Source: JAHFOW01 sp964370795
GTDB taxonomy: Bacteria; Planctomycetota; Brocadiia; Brocadiales; Brocadiaceae
Direction: 5' to 3'
DNA: 10,180 nt
Assembly: GCA_964370795.1 (NCBI GenBank)
Contig: CAYJME010000111.1
Location: 1-10,180, forward strand
Position 1 is the first letter of the stretch, and the number at the start of each line of letters is the position of its first letter. The position numbers were made by a program, and so were the translations under genes. The notes beneath the pieces were generated by a model. The model searched no databases. It was given only the letters and a program-made list of their open reading frames with translations, and had not been told where the DNA came from. Positions 1 through 7,179 of this stretch are shown one piece after another.

Positions 1-100
1 AAGCAATCTCCCCGCTTTCATAAAGGAGAATTGGTTGCGGCTATGCTGCGCTAGGGGATACCATCGCCTCGGATGAATCTGCGATGCCTGTGCCGGCGAG
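1..100. other. Unassigned stretch before the ParE remnant
   Basis: I see no supportable gene here. All three plus-strand frames are interrupted or show no family resemblance, and the toxin-like reading frame that starts near base 101 hits an in-frame stop (TGA at 74-76). The abrupt loss of toxin similarity at about base 98-101 suggests a rearrangement breakpoint. The stretch is somewhat more G+C-rich than what follows and could belong to an unrelated repeat or to the end of a neighbouring element. I do not recognise it. Confidence 0.3.
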
Positions 101-295
101 ATTTCACATAAGCCGTTGTTTTACCCAAAGGTTTATAACGAATTCCGACGCTGTCTGTTTAGAAAATTTCCATACGCTGTTTACTTTAGAATAGAAGACA
201 ATCAGATTGTTGTGTTTGGGCTCTTCCATTGTGCGCGTGATCCCCGTACCATCAGAAGGCAACTGCAAAATCGAGATGAACCAAAGGGACACTAA
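101..295 (+). pseudogene. Remnant of a RelE/ParE-family toxin (C-terminal part only)
   Basis: The plus-strand frame from 101 to the TAA at 293-295 reads as the C-terminal two thirds of a ParE/RelE toxin. It has YPKVYNEFRRCLFRKFPYAV (starting near base 122), then YFRIEDNQIVVFGLFHCARD and PRTIRRQL. The pattern of an R-rich strand, FPYxxYF, a hydrophobic strand and a histidine followed by ARDPR is typical of ParE toxins of about 95-100 residues. The N-terminal helical part, a start codon and a ribosome binding site are missing. No antitoxin gene is visible. It is convergent with xerD and is the only gene-like item on the plus strand. It is most likely dead. The family call rests on motif recognition. 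Confidence 0.6.
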
Positions 296-382
296 ACAAG
301 GCTTTGTAACAGCCCTATTTCTTAGCTTGACGCATATGGGGCATTGCCCTAGGCCTTCCTTGTGCAAACTTCGGTCGCCATA

Positions 383-1270
383 TTAGCCCCTTGGATGGAA
401 TTGACGGTGCACTGCCTTGAGGTGATGTTTACTTACGTGGGTATAAATCTGGGTGGTGGAGACGTTCACATGACCCAGCATTTCCTGTACAGAACGGAGG
501 TCGGCGCCATTTTCCAACAAATGAGTGGCGAATGAATGACGCAATTTGTGGGGCGATACATGTTCGTGAATGCCCGCCTTCAAGGCGCACTTCTTTACGA
601 CCACCCAAATATTCTCACGTCGAAGGAGCTTTCCTGTCTTTGAAAGAAAGAGATAGTGGCTATCCTGACTGCCTTTTATCTTTGGCCGTGCTGTCGTCAA
701 ATAATTTTTAATGGATTCAATGGCCTTTGTCCCAAGGGGGACGATGCGTTCCTTTGAGCCTTTACCGCGGCATTTCACATAACCGTATTCGAGATTGATC
801 CAGTCTAACTGAATTGCTGAAACCTCGGATACCCTTGCGCCGGTTGCATACATGAGTTCCAGGATGGCATTGTTCCTGATCCCCAATTTGGTTTTTACAT
901 TAGGCACGGCAAGCAGATCGTCTATTTTGTGAATAGGAATAACCTCCGGCAGCTTTTTCCAGAGCTTCGGCGAATCAATTGAAGCAAGGGGATTCTTCTG
1001 CAACTTTCCCTCAGAGAGTAAGAATTTGTATAACATGCGAATAGATACGATGGCGCGGGTAATGGAGTTGATGGCTAATCCACGCTGCTTTTCGGAGATA
1101 ATAAAACTTGTAATGGTATCGGGACGGACGTCGTGAAATGTTTGTATGTCTTTAGAGATCAGGAATTCTACAAAGGTTTTCAGGTCGCGATGGTAACTCA
1201 TCGTGGTATTCCTGGATAAACCGCATTCAACAACGAGGTAATTTATATAGGATTCAATAAGTTCATTCAC
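383..1270 (-). CDS. xerD: Tyrosine site-specific recombinase XerD
   Basis: XerD acts with XerC at the chromosomal dif site to resolve chromosome dimers. The 295-residue length matches the family (about 298 in E. coli). The N-terminal SAM-like core-binding domain spans about residues 1-85 and the catalytic domain about 105-290. All six catalytic residues are visible: R146 in ATGARVSEV, K170 in GKGSKERIVPLG, H241 and R244 in HKLRHSFATHLL, H267 in LGH, and the nucleophile Y276 in STTQIYTHV. The C-terminal HPRG is typical of XerD rather than XerC. There is no extra segment before the HxLRH box of the kind that marks integron integrases, so this is not IntI. The start is GTG (1268-1270), overlapping the upstream gene's TGA by 4 bp, which implies translational coupling. 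It appears intact. Confidence 0.93.
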   Translation of the reverse strand: MNELIESYINYLVVECGLSRNTTMSYHRDLKTFVEFLISKDIQTFHDVRPDTITSFIISEKQRGLAINSITRAIVSIRMLYKFLLSEGKLQKNPLASIDSPKLWKKLPEVIPIHKIDDLLAVPNVKTKLGIRNNAILELMYATGARVSEVSAIQLDWINLEYGYVKCRGKGSKERIVPLGTKAIESIKNYLTTARPKIKGSQDSHYLFLSKTGKLLRRENIWVVVKKCALKAGIHEHVSPHKLRHSFATHLLENGADLRSVQEMLGHVNVSTTQIYTHVSKHHLKAVHRQFHPRG

Positions 1271-4200
1271 TGGATGTGTTCCCTATTCAGTTTTTTGATA
1301 TCCCGTTTAATAATTTCACGATAGGTTTTCAATCTTATGTCGTGCTCCAGTCTGAATCTCATGGGTGGGAAGCTTCTTCGGCAGATAGTATTAAATTCAC
1401 ACCATTCACACTTTTGCGTATCATCTCCTGGCATCGTGGGGAATGTGCCGTCACGAATAGAGTGTAAAAATTCTTGTAAAGTCTCCCAACATTGTTCTCC
1501 ATGGTTTTTCCATGCATCTTCTGTGATAGTTTCTTCAGGTATAGCCGCATCGCTCGTATTTTGTGCAATGTAGACAAGGGACGCCTCATGTAATTGTGCC
1601 TGGTTCTGTGAAATACGGCCATTCCTGATTTCTCCCGTCAGGAGATGTTCTGCCATGATAATGTAAAAGGGGAGTTGGAATTTTTGGCCACGGATGGCCG
1701 ATTTTATAAGGTTTTCCTTCGAATACCTTCCTGATTTGTAATCTATTACCTGAAAATGAACGGCACTTCCTGTGGTTTTTATGTCTATACGGTCTACCTT
1801 TCCCTTTAACGTTACCTCTATTTTCTTATCAGGCGACTCGTAGTTAAGGTTGTGCCTTGCAGTTTTTTCCAGATATGTGGGAATGAACCCCGACTGTTCT
1901 ATGCGTTCAATATCCCAGGTAATGAACTGACAGAGAAAGGTCAATATCTCTTCTTTCTTAACCTCCCAGATGATGGGATAGGGAATGGGAACTTGTTTTT
2001 CTATCTCGGTAAAATGTTTTTGGGCAGTGGTTCGTAATGTATCCAAAGGATCTCCTGGCGCATGTTTTGAGGAAAAATATTTTTTCTCAATCAGGGCACA
2101 ATAGAACTCACGGAGGATGTTGTGATACAGGTTCCCTATGTCCACCGATGGTATTTCATCGACCATTTCAGGCTCTTCCAGGGATTCCAGTCCAAGCACC
2201 CTTTCCATGAAAAACTTAAATGGACAAACCCCATACGTTGACAGGGCGGTTGGGCTAACACCCTGACGTATCCATGATTCCCACCACTGCGATATGTCGC
2301 CTACGATACCATCGTATGCTGTCAATTGGGAATGATAACCTTCCTGGGAATTTAATGCAGATTGTGCATGTTCCAAGATACGACCACTCTTCTTAAATGC
2401 CTTTAAGAAATTGGTTGAATCTATTCTTTCAAACGCCAAATAAGTTCCCATCTCACCGGGTGTAAGCAGAAACAGTTCTCTGTTGCCGAGTTTGTCTTTG
2501 ATACCGCGTGGAATATATTCTTCATACGCAGACTTTTCACGAGTATGCTTTTCCTGAGGGGCGGTCTCTTTTAGACTCTGGAAAATATCCATCAGGTAAT
2601 GTGATGGCGCCTTCGGTTTTCCTGCTTCATCAGAACGCTCATAGAGGAGATAGAGCCGTTCCCGCGCAGCGTTCAACAAAAAAGTAAAGAGGAGACGTTC
2701 TTCTTCATACCCCCTGAGCTTTTCCGGAATAACATTCCCCAGCACCTCAGTAAGCCTGCGGCGGACGTGGTCCCTTAAAAATGGTTCTTCTGAGATCGCA
2801 CGGGGAAATATCTTTTCGTTAAGTCCCAATACAAACAGGACACGGAAAGGGATGCCCCGCGCCGACATGGCATCGAATACCTTTACCCCCCTTTTATTCT
2901 CCAGTCCCATCAGTATGCCTTCCTGCTGGCATGCCTCAATAAAGGTATCTATACATTGATCAAGGGTGACTTCCTCTTCCAGGCAATCCAAGGTATGCAG
3001 AGTACGCAGGAGTTCCCATAACTTTCCCATAATTGTACGGTCTCTGTCACGGTCTTCGGTGTCCATGTTTTCTGATGGGATACGGATGTGTTTTTGAAGA
3101 AATTGTGTTATTTTTTCACTCATCATTGACCAGGAACCTTTTTCCGGAAGGGATGCGATATCTTGTGATAGTGAATTCAGGACATTTTCAAGGAACTCAA
3201 CCTGTTCAATAGGGATACGGTTGTTCTTTTCCGCCTCTTCCCCGGTAGAATCATCAAAGGACACAACCCGGTATTGTTTAAGCCTTGATAACCAGCATGT
3301 GATATCGCCGCGAATACCCAATCGCCGGCTCAGGATATCCCAGAGATCCGGACGCGGGGTAAACTTTTGACAATTGCCGGACGATATGTTGAAGTACGGA
3401 GATTTCAATAATTCAATAACCATGGGCCGATAATAATTTTCCCGTCTCAGCAGGAGGATTTGTTGGATAATTTTTACCAGTGGGTATCTCCCCATTGATT
3501 CCTGTGCGCTGGTTACAAAAGGGATGAAATTTTCCTGAAACATTTTTTTTATATCATCCGTGTAAGGTTCCAGCACCCTTGCAACCACGCCAATTTCGCT
3601 CAACGCATAACCCGCGTCTAACAGCTTCCGGATTTCTTTGGCAACCGTCCAAACCTCGTCTCTTTTACCAGAGACATTGAAGACGTGGATATTGGTATTT
3701 TGGGTCTGTAATGAAGCGGATATTTCGTGTTCTTCGGGGTGTTTGGGGTTCAAGATGTATGAGAACCCGCCTTCTTTGTCAGATGACATCTCTTCCCTCT
3801 CGTGCGCCAGTCCCAGTACAAAAGATTCAAAAAATGGTTTTACATAAGAAAAAGAGGGGTGGTTTTTTACGTAGGGTAAGAAAAAGATGGTGGAATGCGA
3901 TTTGAATATTTCTCTGAAAAAATCCTGTTCAACACCCGTCAAATCGTAAAATCCATAAGCCAGAATATGTTTAAAACCCCTGAGATATTCAGAGTTGGCC
4001 ACACAGGGCGTGGCCTTGCGATAGACGTCCGAGTAATGCGATATGTTTAAAGTTTTTAATTTTTGTTTGAAAATATCATAGAGTTGGATAACACCCGAGA
4101 GTTTTTGCATATCCGTATCTTCAATAAAACCCTCCCGAAGGATTTCTTTTAAATCATCAATACAGACATCCGCATCAGAAAAATCCTGAACAACCTGAAA

Positions 4201-4566
4201 TAATGCCCTTGCGAGGGCTGGCAGGGACTGTACATTTTTAAAGAGTGCATTCCGGGATACATCCTGTTTCAAAAGTCCGGCGATGATGTGTTCGTAAATA
4301 ACCGGTTGTTGAATAATGTGACCTACTTCAATTCCGGAACGACTGCATATCTCACGAGCAAGGACAAAGAAATTCGTAAAAGAAATATTCAAATAAGCGG
4401 CATCATGTTCCTGAACCAGACGTTCCTGCAGTCTCTCTACCATCCAGTTCGTCGGCGCCACAACCACCAGGGGTGTTAAAGGGTTATCTCTTTTTAACGT
4501 TTGTATGGTATCTATAAACGCATTTTCAAGAGATGGGTGATAGTGTCCGGTTTTAATTGATAACAT
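1267..4566 (-). CDS. addB: AddB-like PD-(D/E)XK nuclease with Fe-S cluster motif (double-strand break repair)
   Basis: This is a 1099-residue protein of the AddB/RexB type, the second subunit of the AddAB helicase-nuclease that resects DNA double-strand breaks for RecA-dependent repair. The C-terminal nuclease domain is clear: H815 (GNLYH), D925 (KGKVDRID), D942 and K944 (VIDYKSG) and Q964-Y968 (QLPFY) fit the RecB-type PD-(D/E)XK fold. C781 together with C1053, C1056 and C1062 give the C...C-x2-C-x5-C iron-sulfur signature of AddB. A mid-protein block at 560-590 (DAMSARGIPFRVLFVLGLNE) is the conserved AddB helicase-like segment. The N-terminus has APTNWMVERL where some family members carry a Walker A motif; no GxGKT is present, so this subunit probably does not hydrolyse ATP. 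No addA lies in the window. It is followed by xerD with a 4-bp overlap. The ATG at 4564-4566 has only a weak Shine-Dalgarno. Confidence 0.85.
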   Translation of the reverse strand: MLSIKTGHYHPSLENAFIDTIQTLKRDNPLTPLVVVAPTNWMVERLQERLVQEHDAAYLNISFTNFFVLAREICSRSGIEVGHIIQQPVIYEHIIAGLLKQDVSRNALFKNVQSLPALARALFQVVQDFSDADVCIDDLKEILREGFIEDTDMQKLSGVIQLYDIFKQKLKTLNISHYSDVYRKATPCVANSEYLRGFKHILAYGFYDLTGVEQDFFREIFKSHSTIFFLPYVKNHPSFSYVKPFFESFVLGLAHEREEMSSDKEGGFSYILNPKHPEEHEISASLQTQNTNIHVFNVSGKRDEVWTVAKEIRKLLDAGYALSEIGVVARVLEPYTDDIKKMFQENFIPFVTSAQESMGRYPLVKIIQQILLLRRENYYRPMVIELLKSPYFNISSGNCQKFTPRPDLWDILSRRLGIRGDITCWLSRLKQYRVVSFDDSTGEEAEKNNRIPIEQVEFLENVLNSLSQDIASLPEKGSWSMMSEKITQFLQKHIRIPSENMDTEDRDRDRTIMGKLWELLRTLHTLDCLEEEVTLDQCIDTFIEACQQEGILMGLENKRGVKVFDAMSARGIPFRVLFVLGLNEKIFPRAISEEPFLRDHVRRRLTEVLGNVIPEKLRGYEEERLLFTFLLNAARERLYLLYERSDEAGKPKAPSHYLMDIFQSLKETAPQEKHTREKSAYEEYIPRGIKDKLGNRELFLLTPGEMGTYLAFERIDSTNFLKAFKKSGRILEHAQSALNSQEGYHSQLTAYDGIVGDISQWWESWIRQGVSPTALSTYGVCPFKFFMERVLGLESLEEPEMVDEIPSVDIGNLYHNILREFYCALIEKKYFSSKHAPGDPLDTLRTTAQKHFTEIEKQVPIPYPIIWEVKKEEILTFLCQFITWDIERIEQSGFIPTYLEKTARHNLNYESPDKKIEVTLKGKVDRIDIKTTGSAVHFQVIDYKSGRYSKENLIKSAIRGQKFQLPFYIIMAEHLLTGEIRNGRISQNQAQLHEASLVYIAQNTSDAAIPEETITEDAWKNHGEQCWETLQEFLHSIRDGTFPTMPGDDTQKCEWCEFNTICRRSFPPMRFRLEHDIRLKTYREIIKRDIKKLNREHIQ

Positions 4567-4592
4567 GATATTTTTAGATACTTTTTATGAGG

Positions 4593-4621
4593 ATTTTACG
4601 CCCATTTTCCTGGCCGAACAA
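4593..4621 (-). promoter_or_regulatory. Candidate sigma70-type promoter for the addB-xerD operon
   Basis: On the minus strand TTGTTC (-35, bases 4616-4621) is separated by exactly 17 bp from TAAAAT (-10, bases 4593-4598), about 27 bp upstream of the addB ATG. It lies just outside the last attC site, so the operon would have its own promoter independent of the cassette array. This is a consensus match by eye only. Confidence 0.4.
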
Positions 4622-4673
4622 ACATAATGCTGGGGAAACCATCGGAATGCCACCTCAGAGATTAGAACCAGAA

Positions 4674-4733
4674 TAATAACGACTTAAATCAGTGGCGCAG
4701 TTTCTCCGCGTTCGCTGGATTTTATTGTTGGGT
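4674..4733 (-). repeat. attC recombination site of the restriction-modification cassette (last in array)
   Basis: In gene orientation the site begins with R'' ACCCAAC (plus 4727-4733) and ends with GTTATTA (plus 4674-4680). The inner arms AAATCCAG and CTGATTT pair with one unpaired extra C in the left arm, the asymmetry expected of attC. R'' is the exact complement of the GTTGGGT core at the 5' end of the same cassette (plus 6500-6506), about 1.8 kb away, which is strong support. The endonuclease stop codon lies inside this site. Confidence 0.8.
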
Positions 4734-5557
4734 GCGGCCTCGTTTAATTGCTTTTTCAATAATCTGTTTTACAAACTCTGGAATTGTCTGTCCTGATTCT
4801 TTAGCGTCTCTTTTCAGTCGCTCATATTGTTCGATTTCTTTACCTCGCCATATCAAATCTGCACGACAAACTTGTTGCATAGCAACATGTAAATATTCTT
4901 CCGGATATGCCCAGTAACAAGAAAGGCAAATTTCCTTTTTCTTTAGAATTTGCCAATTTTCACAATGTTCGCATGACCATGCTTTTGCTCGATTTGCTGA
5001 GCCAGACAACAACATAAAATCATCTGGATTCAGTTCGACACTTTCTCCATCTCCTCCTACTTCACAGCGCAGCCGCAACCGAGTCCCCCTTAAAAAAGGG
5101 GGATACAGGGGGTTGTAGAAAAACTTGCAAAAAAAAGAAGTTTTTACAAAGTAATACTATAAGGAACACGATGGTCTATCTGAAGCTCGCTTTTATCCAT
5201 GTCTTCAAGATAAATGAAACATTTGCAGCCATACTGCTCGATGAGAAACTCTTTAATCTTTTTAGAAAGACCTGTGCGCCCTGACAGTTTTCTGAATCTT
5301 TTCTTGGTTATATCTCCAAAGCGATATGCTGCAATCCTTCTACCGTCTGAACCCGTTACACGAAAAGCCTCAAGTGGAATACCATGCTCACGCACATCCC
5401 GAACTGCTCTTGGTGGATGATTATAACCATATTTTTCCTTGAGTTCTTCTGTTGTAATATGGCCATGCTTTAAGATATGGTTAATAACAGTTTTAGGCCG
5501 TTTTGCAGTAACAGACCTGCAAAGCTCAAGAAATTCTTTTGGGTATTTTTGCGGCAT
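4722..5557 (-). pseudogene. Type II restriction endonuclease, HNH family, split by an insertion
   Basis: The N-terminal part (5144-5557, 137 residues from ATG) holds a winged-helix-like region (about residues 20-68, with HITTEELKEKYGYNHPPRAV) and ends in LQIDHRVPY, the first HNH histidine strand, followed by four foreign residues and a TAA. The C-terminal part resumes in another frame near 5063 with EVGGD, then ELNPDDFMLLSGSANRAKAW, the remaining HNH residues and two CxxC pairs (SCEHC and CLSC) likely to bind zinc, and ends at the TAA at 4722-4724. Joining Y and E removes about 95 bp (5064-5158) and restores roughly 245 residues. The start overlaps the upstream methylase by 32 bp, the usual arrangement of a methylase-endonuclease pair. 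The specificity is unknown. It is almost certainly inactive as sequenced, because the HNH motif itself is cut in two. Confidence 0.82.
5064..5158. repeat. Hairpin-rich REP/MITE-like insertion inside the HNH endonuclease gene
   Basis: This segment separates the two halves of the HNH motif. It contains the palindrome TCCCCCTTAAAAAAGGGGGA (5084-5103), a third G5 run in GGGGGTTGT, and a second inverted repeat, AAAAACTT (5119-5126) with AAGTTTTT (5138-5145). The CCCCCTT...AAGGGGG...GGGGGTTGT layout resembles small dispersed repeats seen in many bacterial genomes. The boundaries are inferred from where the endonuclease reading frame stops and resumes. At 95 bp it shifts frame and also brings in a stop. 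I could not identify a convincing target-site duplication. Confidence 0.6.
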
Positions 5558-6472
5558 AGCGGCTTTTTGCCTCCATCAAAACAAGTTGTTTCATTTTTCG
5601 TCTTTCGTGTAAACACGGTGAAGCTGCGACTTCCTTCGACAAGCATGGTGATAAATATAAGGACTCCACAGTAATAGAATCTCTTTTAAGCAATGTTGCC
5701 TGAGAGGAGCGTCCGGCTTCCAACTCGATTAAAGTAAGGGAAAGATTCTCTGGTAAACGATTACCAAAGGTTTTATTACCTGTTCGACCATCATAACTAA
5801 CAGCATAACGAATATTACGGGCATTTAATTCTGCTAATGCTACTACAAACTCATTGTAAACTATTCCGGAAAAATACCGAGAGTCCCTGTCGCCACATAC
5901 TCCTTGATATGGAGGATCCATATAAACAACATCCGCCTCATTTACATTTAATAAAACATCCTTGTAATCAAGGGACGATATTATAGTTTTCCCTTTTAAA
6001 AGATAAGAGACGCCAAGAATATTTTCTCTCATCGTTTCAGGACGTGTGCCATGGCGCCTCTTGTCAGGACTTTGATTAAAGAGTCCCTCTGCATTGTAAC
6101 GCACAGAACCTTTTACACAACGTGTAAGCAAATAAAGAAATATCTGGGGTCTCCTGTTCGATTGAAATCTTCTCTAACCCGATAATAATGCTCTATGGGG
6201 TCATCGTGCTGCTGGTTCCATAATGTTTCATAAAAATCAGCTATTTCAGTAGGCTGATTAACGATAAGCCCTAGTAATTCTACAAGAGGCTTATTTAAGT
6301 CATTTATCCAATACGAGTTAGCTCTATTTCTTGCTGCACAGGCTATTGAAATAGCGGCCGTTCCAGCAAAAGGTTCTACAAGTCTCGGAAATTTATTGGG
6401 GAAATATCGGAGAATAGTTGACGCCAGAACTCTCTTGCTTCCTTGATATTGTATTGGATGTGGAACTTTCAT
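5526..6472 (-). pseudogene. DNA adenine methylase (D12/Dam class), frameshifted
   Basis: This is the modification partner of the HNH endonuclease downstream. The N-terminal part (6113-6472) starts with an ATG and carries QYQGSKR (residues 8-14, the AdoMet-binding motif X) and LVEPFAGTAAISIA (31-44, motif I FxG). It ends ...GDPRYFFICLHVV. The C-terminal part continues in another frame as YLLTRCVKGSVRYNAEGLF and carries the catalytic DPPY (VYMDPPYQG). One missing base in the A-run at plus 6138-6140 (a T-run on the coding strand) explains the break: restoring it gives GDPRYFLYLLTRC and a protein of about 315 residues, a normal length for the class. It is the first gene of the cassette, close behind the attC boundary. 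The frameshift may be genuine or a homopolymer sequencing error. Confidence 0.85.
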
Positions 6473-6499
6473 ATGATTCTGCCATTATTTCTATCATAC

Positions 6500-6559
6500 A
6501 CCCAACGATAGAATTCAGTGGCGGCGTTTTTTGCCGTCCACTGGGATGACTTGTTATAG
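6500..6559 (-). repeat. attC site of the toxin-antitoxin cassette
   Basis: In gene orientation R'' is CTATAAC (plus 6553-6559) and R' is GTTGGGT (plus 6500-6506, a perfect GTTRRRY). The inner arms CAGTGGACGGC and GCCGCCACTG pair with a single unpaired A in the left arm, around an AAAAAAC loop. The toxin stop codon TAA overlaps R''. R' marks the 5' end of the restriction-modification cassette. Confidence 0.85.
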
Positions 6560-6859
6560 CAAATTCTTTATTTCGTTAAAATCAAGTAGCCTCGAGGAGT
6601 GATAAACTGTAAGTATCTCTACTAATTCCCCTCTTATTCTATAAATTATCCTATAATTACCAAGAATTACTTCTCTGATTTCTTCACGATTTAATTCTGG
6701 CACAACTCGTCCGGATTCAGGAAATAATTCTAAACGGTCTACTGCCTCAAGAACTTTTATTGTAAACATCCGTGCGTAATAACTTGAATCCCTTGTAATA
6801 AAATTTGCTATGGCTTCAATATCTTCTAAAGATTGAGGAGTCCATTTTATTTTAGCCAT
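6554..6859 (-). CDS. RelE/ParE-family toxin of a type II toxin-antitoxin pair
   Basis: This 101-residue protein has the full ParE/RelE fold pattern: an N-terminal strand (KIKWTPQSLEDIEAIANFI, residues 3-21), the FPESGRVVPE turn (46-55), the EVILGNYRIIYRI strand pair (63-75) and the C-terminal VEILTVYHSSR (80-90). ParE toxins usually poison DNA gyrase and RelE types cleave ribosome-bound mRNA; sequence alone does not decide between them here, though the layout is closer to ParE. It overlaps the antitoxin gene by 13 bp, so the two are translated together. Its TAA stop falls inside the attC R'' box. It is intact, unlike most of the other cassettes, as expected if its pair protects the array from loss. 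Confidence 0.88.
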   Translation of the reverse strand: MAKIKWTPQSLEDIEAIANFITRDSSYYARMFTIKVLEAVDRLELFPESGRVVPELNREEIREVILGNYRIIYRIRGELVEILTVYHSSRLLDFNEIKNLL

Positions 6860-7035
6860 TTTTTCATTTTCTCTTTTGCTTCCTCATGAGAAATACATTG
6901 ACCTTCATCTGCCTGTTTAATGCCTTTTTCAATTTTTGCAAGTAAATATAATCTTTCCATTGCTTCTTCAACGGTAATTTTTTCTGGTAAGTCACATAAA
7001 CTGTCAATTATCTTTTTCTTATCTAAAGCAAACAT
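6847..7035 (-). CDS. Antitoxin partner of the ParE-like toxin
   Basis: This 62-residue, highly charged, mostly helical protein contains TVEEAMERLYLLAKIEKGIK and ISHEEAKEKMKKWLK, a layout known from small antitoxins paired with ParE toxins. The C-terminal helix is the part expected to bind and neutralise the toxin. It precedes the toxin and overlaps it by 13 bp, the standard antitoxin-first order, and such proteins often repress their own operon. The ATG (7033-7035) is fixed by a strong Shine-Dalgarno GGAGGTGA four bases upstream. It lies about 30 bp inside the cassette from the recombination point. I cannot name the exact antitoxin family. Confidence 0.82.
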   Translation of the reverse strand: MFALDKKKIIDSLCDLPEKITVEEAMERLYLLAKIEKGIKQADEGQCISHEEAKEKMKKWLK

Positions 7036-7039
7036 TTTC

Positions 7040-7047
7040 TCACCTCC
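7040..7047 (-). promoter_or_regulatory. Strong ribosome binding site of the antitoxin gene
   Basis: GGAGGTGA on the minus strand, four bases before the ATG, is a near-perfect match to the 16S rRNA anti-Shine-Dalgarno. It is far stronger than the sites in front of the other cassette genes, consistent with the need for antitoxin excess over toxin. Confidence 0.75.
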
Positions 7048-7061
7048 TCTTTTTTATTTTG

Positions 7062-7160
7062 TTATAACGTTTAGGGTCATTGGTGCGAAACCACTCGATT
7101 TTGGCTCAAATCACCCAGAAAAGCCAACAGTTTCGCATCCAATGCACCCGTTTGTTATAC
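7062..7160 (-). repeat. attC site of the GGITAQNV-protein cassette
   Basis: In gene orientation R'' is GTATAAC (plus 7154-7160) and R' is GTTATAA (plus 7062-7068). The arms CATTGGATGCGAAAC and GTTTCGCACCAATG pair over 14 bp with one unpaired A in the left arm. The 99-bp length is in the normal range. R'' extended to GGCCGTATAAC is the exact complement of the 5' end of the same cassette (GTTATACGGCC at 7762-7772). Confidence 0.88.
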
Positions 7161-7179
7161 GGCCTTATTTAATTTCATA

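Noticed and set aside
104..367. A minus-strand open frame of 87 codons downstream of xerD
   Set aside because: It lies opposite the ParE remnant, has no recognisable family features and looks like a shadow of that plus-strand frame.
383..1270. The tyrosine recombinase as the integron integrase
   Set aside because: Catalytic spacing and the C-terminus match XerD, and the extra segment that integron integrases carry before the HxLRH box is absent. It also lies at the 3' end of the array, not at the attI end.
6138..6140. Programmed ribosomal frameshift in the methylase
   Set aside because: No clear slippery heptamer and no stimulatory structure were evident, and a comparable homopolymer indel occurs in another cassette; mutation or sequencing error fits better.
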